Positions 1 to 5,926 of a DNA stretch of 5,988 nucleotides are shown piece by piece. How positions within the stretch are numbered: the stretch's first letter is position 1; each line of letters begins with the position of its first letter. The notes under the pieces were generated by a model that made no database searches, had not been told where the DNA came from, and was given only the letters and a program-made list of their open reading frames with translations. The DNA comes from Pseudomonadota bacterium (GTDB taxonomy: Bacteria > Pseudomonadota > Alphaproteobacteria > Rhizobiales > Hyphomicrobiaceae), in contig JAKAXS010000187.1 in NCBI GenBank assembly GCA_021816505.1, positions 1 to 5,988 on the forward strand, written 5' to 3'. The position numbers and the translations under genes are program-made.

Positions 1-760
1 GATACTTTGCGCCCGCGATCAGCGAGCCCATGTCGAGCGCCAGCAGCTTCTTGTCCTTCAGGCTCTCGGGAACGTCGCCGTGGATGATGCGCAGCGCCAG
101 GCCTTCCGCGATCGCGGTCTTGCCCACGCCCGGCTCGCCGATCAGCACGGGATTGTTCTTGGTCCGCCGCGACAGCACCTGCACGGTGCGGCGGATCTCT
201 TCGTCGCGCCCGATCACGGGATCGAGCTTGCCGGCCGCCGCCGCCTCGGTCAGGTCGCGCGCATAGCGCTTCAGCGCGTCATACGCCTGCTCGGCGGACG
301 CGCTGTCGGCCGTGCGGCCCTTGCGGATTTCGTTGATGACGCCGTTGATCGCCTCGGGCGTCACGCGCGCCTGCGCCAGGATCTTGCCGGCCTCGCTGCC
401 CTTCTCGATGGCGAGTGCCAACAGAAGCCGTTCCGCCGTGACGAACTTGTCGCTCGCCTTGTCGGCCAGCTTCTCGGCCGCATCGAACAGACGGGCCAGT
501 TCCGGCGCGAGATACAACTGTCCGGCCCCGCCGCCCGAAACCTTGGGCCGCTTGGCCAGCGTCGCCTCGACGGTGCGCAGCGCTTCGCCGGCGTCGCCGC
601 CCGCGCGATTGATCAGGCCCGCCGCCAACCCTTCGGGGTCGTCGAGCAGCACCTTCAGAAGATGTTCGGCCGTGAATTGCTGGTGTCCCTCGCGCAGTGC
701 GAGGTTCTGGGCGGACTGGACGAATCCCTTGGCCCGGTCGGTGTAGCGTTCGAAGTTCAT
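1..760 (-). CDS. clpB: ATP-dependent chaperone ClpB, N-terminal part (runs off left edge)
   Basis: Hsp100 disaggregase of the cytoplasm, which works with DnaK/DnaJ/GrpE to pull proteins out of aggregates. The 253 visible residues begin MNFERYTDRAKGFVQSAQ, the usual ClpB opening. The double Clp_N repeat domain covers about residues 5-145. The run-up to the first AAA+ module follows (KRYARDLTEAAAAGKLDPVIGRDEEIRR, here at about 164-191, is the typical signature). The first Walker A, GEPGVGKT, is at 208-215, and the conserved ALDMGSLIAGAKY lies at the window edge. The family is about 860 residues, so roughly 70% is missing, including the middle coiled coil and NBD2. The ATG at 758-760 is preceded by GGAG with 7-nt spacing (768-771). 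A sigma-32-like promoter lies about 150 bp upstream. Family assignment is very secure; ClpA and ClpC are less likely given the N-terminus and the TDRAKG start. Confidence 0.97.
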   Translation of the reverse strand, partial: MNFERYTDRAKGFVQSAQNLALREGHQQFTAEHLLKVLLDDPEGLAAGLINRAGGDAGEALRTVEATLAKRPKVSGGGAGQLYLAPELARLFDAAEKLADKASDKFVTAERLLLALAIEKGSEAGKILAQARVTPEAINGVINEIRKGRTADSASAEQAYDALKRYARDLTEAAAAGKLDPVIGRDEEIRRTVQVLSRRTKNNPVLIGEPGVGKTAIAEGLALRIIHGDVPESLKDKKLLALDMGSLIAGAKY

Positions 761-767
761 ATGTATT

Positions 768-771
768 CTCC
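768..771 (-). promoter_or_regulatory. Ribosome binding site of clpB
   Basis: GGAG on the minus strand (within GGGAGA, 767-772), 7 nt before the ATG at 758-760. It fixes this start over any upstream alternative. Confidence 0.7.
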
Positions 772-910
772 CACCTCGGCACGCCGTGCACGCCCAATTT
801 TGGCCCGTGGCACGACGCCGTCAACATCAGGATGCTCCCCGGCCGCACGGACCCATTCGGCGCCCGCCGTCCGAGGAAGTGCTCTTGATATAGGATTGCC
901 GCAACGTCGC

Positions 911-937
911 AAAAGGGGGCATCCTGCGGCCTTCAAA
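911..937 (-). promoter_or_regulatory. Candidate sigma-32 (RpoH) heat-shock promoter for clpB
   Basis: Read on the minus strand, a -35-like TTTGAA (932-937) is followed after 13 nt by CCCCTTTT (911-918). The sigma-32 consensus is CTTGAA, 13-17 nt, CCCCATTT, so the match is 5/6 and 7/8 with allowed spacing. Transcription would begin near 904 and give a leader of about 145 nt before the clpB ATG. clpB is a classical RpoH target, which supports the call. A second possible -10, CCTATAT at 888-894, resembles alphaproteobacterial RpoH -10 elements but lacks a good -35 at the right distance. Confidence 0.55.
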
Positions 938-960
938 GCGAAATTTGGGGGCAGGTAAAA

Positions 961-1746
961 GTGACGGCCGAAATCACGGTAACGGGCATCTATCGCTACC
1001 CCGTCAAAGGCCTGACGCCACAAGCGCTCCCCAGCGTGCGCCTGGAGCAGGACGAGACCATCCCATTCGACCGCGCCTATGCCATCGAGAACGGCCCGAG
1101 CCGCTTCGATCCGGCCAACCCGGCCCACCGTCCCAAGATCACGTTCCTGACGCTGATGCGCGACGAGCGCCTCGCGGCGCTCAAAACGACGTTCGACGAG
1201 ACGACCGAGGTGCTGACGATCGCGCGCGGCGGCAAGGTCATCGTCCGCGGCGATCTCAAGACGCGCACCGGCCGTGCCCTGATCGAGCAGTTTCTCGCCG
1301 CCTACATGAAGGACAGCTTGCGCGGTCCGCCGCGCATCATCCACGCGCCGGGCCACAACTTCACGGATGTCGCGGAGAAGTATGTCCACATCGTCAACCT
1401 GACGACGCTGGCTGAGCTGGAGCGCGCCATGGGCCGCAAGCTCGATCCGCTGCGCTTCCGGCCGAACATCGTCATCGCCGGAGCACCCGCCTGGAGCGAA
1501 TTCACATGGCTGGGGCGCGAACTGCGGCTGGGTTCAGCAGGCGTGCGCGTCGTGGTGACGGAACGGGTGGACCGCTGCGCCGCGACCAACGTGGATCCGG
1601 ACACGGGTAACCGCGACGCCGACATCCCTGCCTTCCTGCGCCGGCAATGGGGGCATATCGATTTCGGCGTCTACGCCCGCGTGTCGGAACGAGGACAGCT
1701 AGCCGTCGGTGACGCCGTCACCCTGCCAGCCACGGCTCCCGCTTAG
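961..1746 (+). CDS. MOSC domain-containing protein (mARC/YcbX-like molybdenum-cofactor protein)
   Basis: Complete 261-residue protein with two parts. A MOSC N-terminal beta-barrel domain covers about residues 4-110 (ITVTGIYRYPVKGLTPQAL is its typical opening). A MOSC domain covers about 120-257, with HIVNLTTLAELERAMGRKLDPLRFRPN a strong family match. The candidate molybdenum-ligating cysteine is C206 in RCAATNVDPDTG, the counterpart of the RC-x-x-T-x-VDPxTG motif of the mARC/YcbX group. These proteins bind the Mo cofactor and often reduce N-hydroxylated compounds or handle sulfur; the substrate here cannot be read. No C-terminal 2Fe-2S ferredoxin domain is present, unlike YcbX, so an outside electron donor would be needed. 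The start is GTG at 961 with AGG at 953-955 (5-nt spacing, in a G-rich run 947-955). It is divergent from clpB and convergent with the DUF4167 gene, so probably transcribed alone. No signal peptide or membrane segment is seen. Confidence 0.92.
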   Translation: MTAEITVTGIYRYPVKGLTPQALPSVRLEQDETIPFDRAYAIENGPSRFDPANPAHRPKITFLTLMRDERLAALKTTFDETTEVLTIARGGKVIVRGDLKTRTGRALIEQFLAAYMKDSLRGPPRIIHAPGHNFTDVAEKYVHIVNLTTLAELERAMGRKLDPLRFRPNIVIAGAPAWSEFTWLGRELRLGSAGVRVVVTERVDRCAATNVDPDTGNRDADIPAFLRRQWGHIDFGVYARVSERGQLAVGDAVTLPATAPA

Positions 1747-1774
1747 CGGGCGGGCCGCGTCGGTCCGTTGCGCT
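1745..1774. terminator. Imperfect hairpin between convergent genes; possible bidirectional terminator
   Basis: AGCG (1745-1748) pairs with CGCT (1771-1774) around an inner stem CGGGCC / GGTCCG (6 bp with one G:T pair, 5-nt loop). It sits in the 56-bp gap between the convergent MOSC and DUF4167 genes and overlaps the MOSC stop codon. Neither strand has a convincing T-run after the stem, so an intrinsic terminator is only a weak call. Confidence 0.3.
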
Positions 1775-1802
1775 CAAAACAATCGGATAACCACGTGACG
1801 GT

Positions 1803-2753
1803 TTACTCGCCGTCGCCTACGCCCGCGGCTGCAGGAGCCGGTGCTTCGCCTTCGGCGGTCTCGTCGGCCGCTTCACGGCGCGGCCTGCGCACCGGGCGGC
1901 GAAGAAACTCAGGCTGCTCGTGTGCCGGCATCGGCGCGCGTTCACGGCGACGCGGTCCACCGCTGGCGGCGGCTTCCGTCGCTTCCGGCGCAGGCGCGCG
2001 CTCAGCACGCTCCGGGCGTTCAGCACGTTCGGGCCGCTCGCTGCGTTCAGGCCGGTCGCTACGCTCGGTACGCTCCGGACGATCGAAGCGCTCGACCCGC
2101 TCAGAACGTTCAACGCGGTCGGGGCGGTCGCCACGATCAGGACGTTCGCCCCGGTCTTGACGGTCATTGCGCTCGGGGCGGTCACCGCGATCCTGACGGT
2201 CGCCGCGATCGAAGTTCCGGTCGCGGTCGCGATGGCGCGGTTGATCCGGTCTATCGCCGCGCTGCGGACGATCGTCGAAGCGCTGGGAGTTGCCGCCCTC
2301 GAAGCGCGGCTGCGGTTCGCCCGGACGCATGGGCAGCGATCCGCCCGGCTGCTGCATGTTGCCGGAGGCATCGTCCGAACCGTCTTCGTCGCCGAAGTCC
2401 TCGTCTGAACCCGGGGCGCGATAACGGCCCAGCTGCGGGCTCCCGGTGAGCACCTCACCGTTCTGTATCTGCTGCTCGCGATAGGTCAGGATGATGCGAT
2501 TGTAGTGCTCGGCATGCTGCAGGTAGTTCTCTGCCAGCACGGGATCGCCGGCAGACTGCGCGTCACGCGCCAGCTGCATGTATTTCTCAGCAATGTGCGC
2601 TGGCGTGCCACGGATTTTCGTTTCCGGGCCGGCGCTTTCATAGCTACGCGAGATCGGGTTCTGCCCGCCCTTGCGGTGCTGATGATTGTTGTTGCTGTGG
2701 CTGTGGTTATTGTTGCGACCGCGACCTCTGCGGTTCTGCTGGCCCTGCCTCAT
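1803..2753 (-). CDS. DUF4167 domain protein with long [D/E]-R-x triplet-repeat tract
   Basis: A 316-residue protein of unknown function. The order is: basic N-terminus MRQGQQNRRGRGR; an Asn/His-rich stretch at 14-27; the conserved DUF4167 domain at about 30-90 (GQNPISRSYES, KIRGTPAHIAEKYMQLARDA, ENYLQHAEHYNRII); an acidic run at about 116-128; a highly charged low-complexity region at about 155-253; a Pro/Ala/Arg-rich tail. The part after residue 95 is probably disordered. There is no signal peptide or membrane segment, so it should be cytoplasmic. I chose the ATG at 2751-2753 because the family starts M-R-x-GQQN-[KR]-R, and because AGAG (2764-2767) is 10 nt upstream of it. The in-frame ATG at 2760-2762 adds three residues but sits directly against that AGAGA. 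Its place beside prmC and clpB is conserved in Hyphomicrobiales. An RNA-associated role fits the composition but is only inference. Confidence 0.9.
   Translation of the reverse strand: MRQGQQNRRGRGRNNNHSHSNNNHQHRKGGQNPISRSYESAGPETKIRGTPAHIAEKYMQLARDAQSAGDPVLAENYLQHAEHYNRIILTYREQQIQNGEVLTGSPQLGRYRAPGSDEDFGDEDGSDDASGNMQQPGGSLPMRPGEPQPRFEGGNSQRFDDRPQRGDRPDQPRHRDRDRNFDRGDRQDRGDRPERNDRQDRGERPDRGDRPDRVERSERVERFDRPERTERSDRPERSERPERAERPERAERAPAPEATEAAASGGPRRRERAPMPAHEQPEFLRRPVRRPRREAADETAEGEAPAPAAAGVGDGE
1995..2210 (-). repeat. Coding 9-nt-period repeat: 24 consecutive [D/E]-R-x triplets
   Basis: Inside the DUF4167 gene (residues 182-253 with the 2753 start) every third residue is Asp or Glu followed by Arg, without a break for 24 units. 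The third position varies among G, P, Q, N, V, S, F, T and A. Asp dominates the N-terminal half and Glu the C-terminal half. A looser version extends upstream to about 2270. Codons within the units vary, so it is a degenerate tract kept in phase at the protein level rather than a fresh slippage product. Confidence 0.85.
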
Positions 2754-3154
2754 CGGATCCATTCTCTAGTCGTTGAAAAACTGGTTTGTTTGGTGGTGTG
2801 CCGCATGCCGCGACCTCGCGGCAGAAAGTCGGTTCAGTTCCGAGGGAGCTGTATCCGCTAGCGCAGCCTCAATGGCTTCGGCGCCCGGCAGCTTCCCATA
2901 TCTCATTCACGCGCAAAGGCGACTTGGTCGATCCAAAGGAAGAATGGCGTACTCGCGATTGGTGCTGACGAGCCTGACGACACCAGCAAACTTGGGCCAC
3001 CCGCACGGCCCGTCATCCGCTTTCGCAATTTCGATAGTGCGCGTCTTGAATGATCCTGCAGAAGCAGATCAGCGGCTACCGCGCCCTGTCAAATTCGCCT
3101 GATCCAAACACTAGCCCGGTTGCAGAGTGAATCCAAGCGCTTTCGTCGGTAGCG
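2754..3154. other. About 400-bp gap with no convincing gene; 5' region of the DUF4167 gene
   Basis: The stretch lies between the prmC stop and the DUF4167 start and must hold the DUF4167 leader and possibly its promoter. I see no tRNA, no recognisable protein fragment and no intrinsic terminator with a T-run. A TTGACA on the minus strand (3087-3092) has no good -10 at 16-18 nt. A TTGGAT with TAGTGT 17 nt later, just after prmC, is equally weak. The clearest structure is the inverted repeat at 2806-2823. Plus-strand open frames here (for instance from the TTG at 2773 to 3102) lack a ribosome binding site and any family resemblance. Confidence 0.6.
2806..2823. repeat. Perfect 8-bp inverted repeat upstream of the DUF4167 gene
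   Basis: TGCCGCGA and TCGCGGCA are exact reverse complements separated by CC. On the minus strand the element ends about 52 nt before the DUF4167 ATG at 2753, so it could be a hairpin in the leader RNA or a dyad bound by a regulator. No T-run follows, so it is not an obvious terminator. On the minus strand the right arm is followed by a second GCGGCA copy, making a short direct repeat. Confidence 0.55.
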
Positions 3155-4033
3155 TTACAGTTGTGTCTCCATCGCCACACATCGCGTGTGGCCGCCCAAA
3201 TCCAGCCATGTGCGGCAGTGGGCTATAGAACTCTGCGGCGTCGCGGATCGCAGAATTTGCTCTACGTCCCGGGCCTGCCCGGCGCCGACTTCGAGAACGG
3301 CCCAGCCACCCGGCGCGACGACGGCCGCCAAGCCGGCGGCGATCTCTCTATAGATGTCGAGACCGTCGCTTCCCCCGTCAAGGGCTCCGCGCGGATCGAA
3401 TTTCTTAACCTCGTCCGCCAGGCCCACGATGTCGGCTGCCGGGATGTACGGCGGGTTGGAGATCACGATATCGAACGGCCCGCCGACGTCCTGAAGCGTC
3501 CGCCGCTGCGCGAAGGTGATGCGATCGGCGACGCCGTTGGCCCGCGCGTTCTGCTCGGCGGTCTCGAGCGCTTCCGCGCTGACGTCGGTCGCCAGAATGG
3601 TCGCGTTGGGGAGTTCGCTGACCAGCGTGATGGCCAGGCATCCCGATCCCGTCCCCACGTCAATCAACCGCAGCCGGCGATCACGCCCGCCTCCCTCGTC
3701 GACAATGTCGAGCACCGCGCTGATCAGCGTTTCGGAGCACGGGCGCGGATCCAGCGTCGCGGGCGTGATTGCGAACGGCCGTCCGTAGAACTCGCGCTCG
3801 CCCAGAATACGCGAGACCGGTTCGCGCTGCGTCCGCCGCGTGACGAACGCCTGGAGCTTGGCCCCTTCACTGATCGCGAACAGGCGTTCCGGGCGCACGA
3901 TCAAATCAGCCGGCGTCCCGCCGATGGCCGCCGCGATGAGCAAACGCGCGTCACGCTCGGGCGTTTCGACACCGGCCTGCGCCAGCAGCTTCGTCACGCG
4001 CCGTGTGGCGGTGCTGACGCTTTCCTCAACCAC
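3155..4033 (-). CDS. prmC: Peptide chain release factor N5-glutamine methyltransferase PrmC (HemK)
   Basis: Cytoplasmic SAM-dependent enzyme that methylates the Gln of the GGQ loop in class I release factors, here the neighbouring PrfA. The 292 residues are normal length. The N-terminal helical substrate-binding domain covers about 1-80 and includes REPVSRILGEREFYGRPF. The Rossmann methyltransferase domain covers about 85-290. SAM motif I is DVGTGSGCLAI (125-135), an acidic ribose-binding position is in ATDVS (148-152), and the catalytic NPPY is at 193-196, followed by the usual IP and a downstream DG-x-DGL. The start is GTG at 4031-4033 with GGAG 7 nt upstream (4041-4044), overlapping the prfA end by 8 nt, which suggests coupled translation. 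One oddity is the loop normally PRP-D-[TS]-E-T, which reads PRPCSET here (C99). Confidence 0.96.
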   Translation of the reverse strand: MVEESVSTATRRVTKLLAQAGVETPERDARLLIAAAIGGTPADLIVRPERLFAISEGAKLQAFVTRRTQREPVSRILGEREFYGRPFAITPATLDPRPCSETLISAVLDIVDEGGGRDRRLRLIDVGTGSGCLAITLVSELPNATILATDVSAEALETAEQNARANGVADRITFAQRRTLQDVGGPFDIVISNPPYIPAADIVGLADEVKKFDPRGALDGGSDGLDIYREIAAGLAAVVAPGGWAVLEVGAGQARDVEQILRSATPQSSIAHCRTWLDLGGHTRCVAMETQL

Positions 4034-5114
4034 GGCCGTTCTCCATCTCGGCCAGCAGCCCGGCCTGATGCTCGGCGATCAGCGGATCGATGATCTCGTC
4101 CAGCCCATCACCCACCATCACCTGATCGATCTTGTGCAGCGTCAGGTTGATGCGGTGGTCCGTCACCCGGCCTTGCGGAAAATTGTACGTGCGGATGCGC
4201 TGCGAGCGGTCTCCCGAACCCACCTGCGACTTGCGCGATTGCGAACGCTCGCTGTCCAGCCGCTCGCGCTCCACCTCATAGAGACGCGAGCGCAGCACCT
4301 GCATCGCAAGCCGGCGGTTCTGATGCTGCGACTTCTCGGCCGAGACGATGATGATGCCCGTGGGAAGGTGCGTGATGCGCACCGCGCTGTCCGTCTTGTT
4401 GACGTGCTGACCGCCCGCGCCGCTCGCGCGCATCGTGTCGATGCGAATGTCCTCGGGCTTGATATCGATATCCACGTCCTCGGCTTCCGGCAGCACCGCC
4501 ACCGTGGCGGCCGACGTATGAATGCGCCCGCCGCTCTCGGTTGCGGGAATGCGCTGCACGCGGTGCACGCCGCTCTCGAACTTCAGCCGCGCGAACACGC
4601 CCTGGCCGGTGATCGAGGCCACCACTTCCTTGAAGCCGCCGAGATCGCTCTCCGACATGGAGATGACCTCCGTCTTCCAGCCCTTCAGATCGGCGTAGCG
4701 CGTGTACATGCGATAGAGATCGGCTGCGAAGAGCGCCGCTTCGTCACCACCGGTGCCGGCGCGCACTTCCAGAATTGCGCTCTTCTCGTCGGCGGCGTCC
4801 TTCGGCAGCAGCGCGATCTTGAGTTCGCCGCGCAGCCCCTCCAAGCGGTCACGCACGGCCTGCAACTCGTCGTAAGCCAGCGCAGCCATTTCCTTGTCGG
4901 CCGACGCATCGCGCGACATCTGCTCGAGGTCGGCTTCCTCGCGTTCCGCGGCACGCAACGTGTTGATCGTCTCGATCACGGGATTGAGATCGGAGAATTC
5001 CTTGGTGAGCTTGGCGTACGTCGCTTGGTTGACGCCGCCCTGGTTCAGCTCCGCCTGGATCGTCTCCCAGCGTTGCACCAGTTTATCGAGTTTTTCGGTC
5101 GGTATCGTGCTCAT
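4026..5114 (-). CDS. prfA: Peptide chain release factor 1 (RF1)
   Basis: Class I release factor that reads UAA and UAG on the ribosome and triggers release of the finished protein. It is full length at 362 residues. The N-terminal helical domain covers about 1-105. The codon-recognition tripeptide PAT is at 190-192 within HRVQRIPATESGGRIHTSA; this marks RF1 rather than RF2, which has SPF. The catalytic GGQ loop is RASGAGGQHVNKTDSAVR with GGQ at 234-236, and Q236 is the expected PrmC target. The conserved GSGDRSQRIRTYNFPQGRVT segment lies at 299-318. The ATG at 5112-5114 begins MSTIPTEKLDKL, a normal start, although no clear Shine-Dalgarno sequence precedes it. It is followed directly by prmC with an 8-nt overlap and lies 71 nt after the RodZ-like gene on the same strand. 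Confidence 0.98.
   Translation of the reverse strand: MSTIPTEKLDKLVQRWETIQAELNQGGVNQATYAKLTKEFSDLNPVIETINTLRAAEREEADLEQMSRDASADKEMAALAYDELQAVRDRLEGLRGELKIALLPKDAADEKSAILEVRAGTGGDEAALFAADLYRMYTRYADLKGWKTEVISMSESDLGGFKEVVASITGQGVFARLKFESGVHRVQRIPATESGGRIHTSAATVAVLPEAEDVDIDIKPEDIRIDTMRASGAGGQHVNKTDSAVRITHLPTGIIIVSAEKSQHQNRRLAMQVLRSRLYEVERERLDSERSQSRKSQVGSGDRSQRIRTYNFPQGRVTDHRINLTLHKIDQVMVGDGLDEIIDPLIAEHQAGLLAEMENGRG
4041..4044 (-). promoter_or_regulatory. Ribosome binding site of prmC, inside the prfA 3' end
   Basis: GGAG on the minus strand, 7 nt before the GTG at 4031-4033. It supports the GTG start and the 8-nt overlap with prfA. Confidence 0.6.
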
Positions 5115-5185
5115 GCAGGCCGCTACAACAAATGAGTGGGCCCGCGCCGCGGGGGAGCGGGCGGGTGTTGGGCGCGCATCTAATC

Positions 5186-5863
5186 CTAACGGGTGTTGCC
5201 TGGCAATTTATCGCCGCGACGCTTTCGCGGATCGGCGGCGTCGATCCATACCAGCCCCTCCAGGCGCTTGATGGACTCGGCACGCGTCGCGCGCTCCAGC
5301 CCGAACATCGAGGCCAACGGTCCCGGCAGCTGCGAGGCCTGCAAGCCGGACGTCAGCATCAAGGAGCCGACAAGAACTGCGGGCACGCCAACGCCGGCGA
5401 CCCACGTCAACGTCGTGGAATGTCCATGCTGTCCGGCGCCCGAAGAGCTTCGCGATGCCGATAGCTTGCGGCGCAACCGCTGAAGCCAGCTTTCCCGCGC
5501 CAAAACCTGCTGGCGATGCATCATGGCAAAGTGCAGGGCATGCAGCACGGGCCGCGGATCGAGTTGAACGAGGCCGGCGTAATTCGTGACGATGCGCATT
5601 GTGGCTGGCCACGGCGGCAATCGATCGATCGCGCCGGCTTCCAGCGCCTCGATCACCTCGGGATCGGTACCCACGCGATTGGCGATGGCAACGCGCGCCA
5701 TGCGCAGGCCGCGTCTGAGATCGTGGAAGAATCGCGCGGATTCCAGGCGGGCCGCCTCGGCCCTGCGCGCGTCATGGGCGGCAGCGCGGGCTGCCGTTTC
5801 CCCGGCCAGCGCCTGATACCGCGGCGCGGAATTCGGACGTCGCTTTCCCTCGCGTGCACGCAT
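5186..5863 (-). CDS. RodZ-like helix-turn-helix protein with one transmembrane segment
   Basis: A 225-residue protein I cannot name. A basic, Ala/Arg-rich N-terminus (1-45) leads into a helix-turn-helix of the HTH_25/RodZ type at about 46-110. Its signature is LRRGLRMARVAIANRVGTDP, then a second part with EALEAGAIDRLPPWP and the tail NYAGLVQLDPRPVLHAL; compare the RodZ pattern of ALE-x-G-x-x-x-LP followed by a Y-x-x-x-LGLDP-like tail. A basic linker (125-148) precedes one hydrophobic segment at about 151-172 (TLTWVAGVGVPAVLVGSLML). A short C-terminal part of about 50 residues ends in LVWIDAADPRKRRGDKLP. The predicted topology is HTH inside, C-terminus outside. RodZ itself links MreB to the cell wall and has a longer periplasmic domain, so this may be a paralogue with another job or a membrane-bound regulator. 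The start is ATG at 5861-5863 with only a weak GAG before it; a TTGACA promoter candidate lies upstream. Confidence 0.75.
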   Translation of the reverse strand: MRAREGKRRPNSAPRYQALAGETAARAAAHDARRAEAARLESARFFHDLRRGLRMARVAIANRVGTDPEVIEALEAGAIDRLPPWPATMRIVTNYAGLVQLDPRPVLHALHFAMMHRQQVLARESWLQRLRRKLSASRSSSGAGQHGHSTTLTWVAGVGVPAVLVGSLMLTSGLQASQLPGPLASMFGLERATRAESIKRLEGLVWIDAADPRKRRGDKLPGNTR

Positions 5864-5897
5864 ACGGAACTCAACTCGTTACGAATTAACTGGCCCC

Positions 5898-5926
5898 ATC
5901 GTCGGCAAGAAAGGCCAAATTGTCAA
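5898..5926 (-). promoter_or_regulatory. Candidate sigma-70-type promoter for the RodZ-like gene
   Basis: On the minus strand a perfect TTGACA (5921-5926) is followed after 17 nt by GACGAT (5898-5903), a weak 3/6 match to TATAAT. Transcription would start near 5891, giving a leader of about 28 nt. Alphaproteobacterial promoters often have a strong -35 and a loose -10, so this is plausible. It could also serve prfA and prmC by read-through, since the 71-nt gap before prfA shows no terminator. Confidence 0.4.

Noticed and set aside
80..958. 292-codon plus-strand open frame opposite clpB
   Set aside because: It is antisense to a definite ClpB N-terminal region with Walker A and Clp_N matches, and the product resembles nothing.
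757..1389. 210-codon minus-strand open frame across the clpB/MOSC intergenic region
   Set aside because: Most of it is the complement of the MOSC gene, it would cover the clpB promoter, and the protein shows no family features.
1768..2160. Plus-strand open frame of 130 codons encoding a striking Arg-Ser repeat protein (SGRSLRSGRS-type)
   Set aside because: It is the antisense reading of the [D/E]-R-x codons of the DUF4167 gene; the RS pattern follows automatically from the 9-nt period. It has no ribosome binding site and no family match.
1995..2270. CRISPR-like or satellite repeat array
   Set aside because: The 9-nt periodicity is a codon-phase effect inside an open reading frame, with no conserved repeat unit or spacers.
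2773..3102. 109-codon plus-strand open frame in the prmC-DUF4167 gap, starting at TTG
   Set aside because: It has a TTG start without a Shine-Dalgarno sequence, mixed composition and no recognised motif, and it lies on the strand opposite its neighbours. It cannot be excluded entirely but is not supportable.
3840..5135. 431-codon plus-strand open frame opposite prfA and prmC
   Set aside because: It is antisense to two clear, conserved genes. Long antisense frames are common in high-GC coding DNA, and its protein is rich in His, Arg and Leu with no recognisable domain.
5115..5185. GC-rich hairpin CCCGC/GCGGG between the RodZ-like gene and prfA as a terminator
   Set aside because: It has a five-bp stem with a three-nt loop and no T-run on the minus strand; chance structures like this are frequent in such GC-rich sequence.
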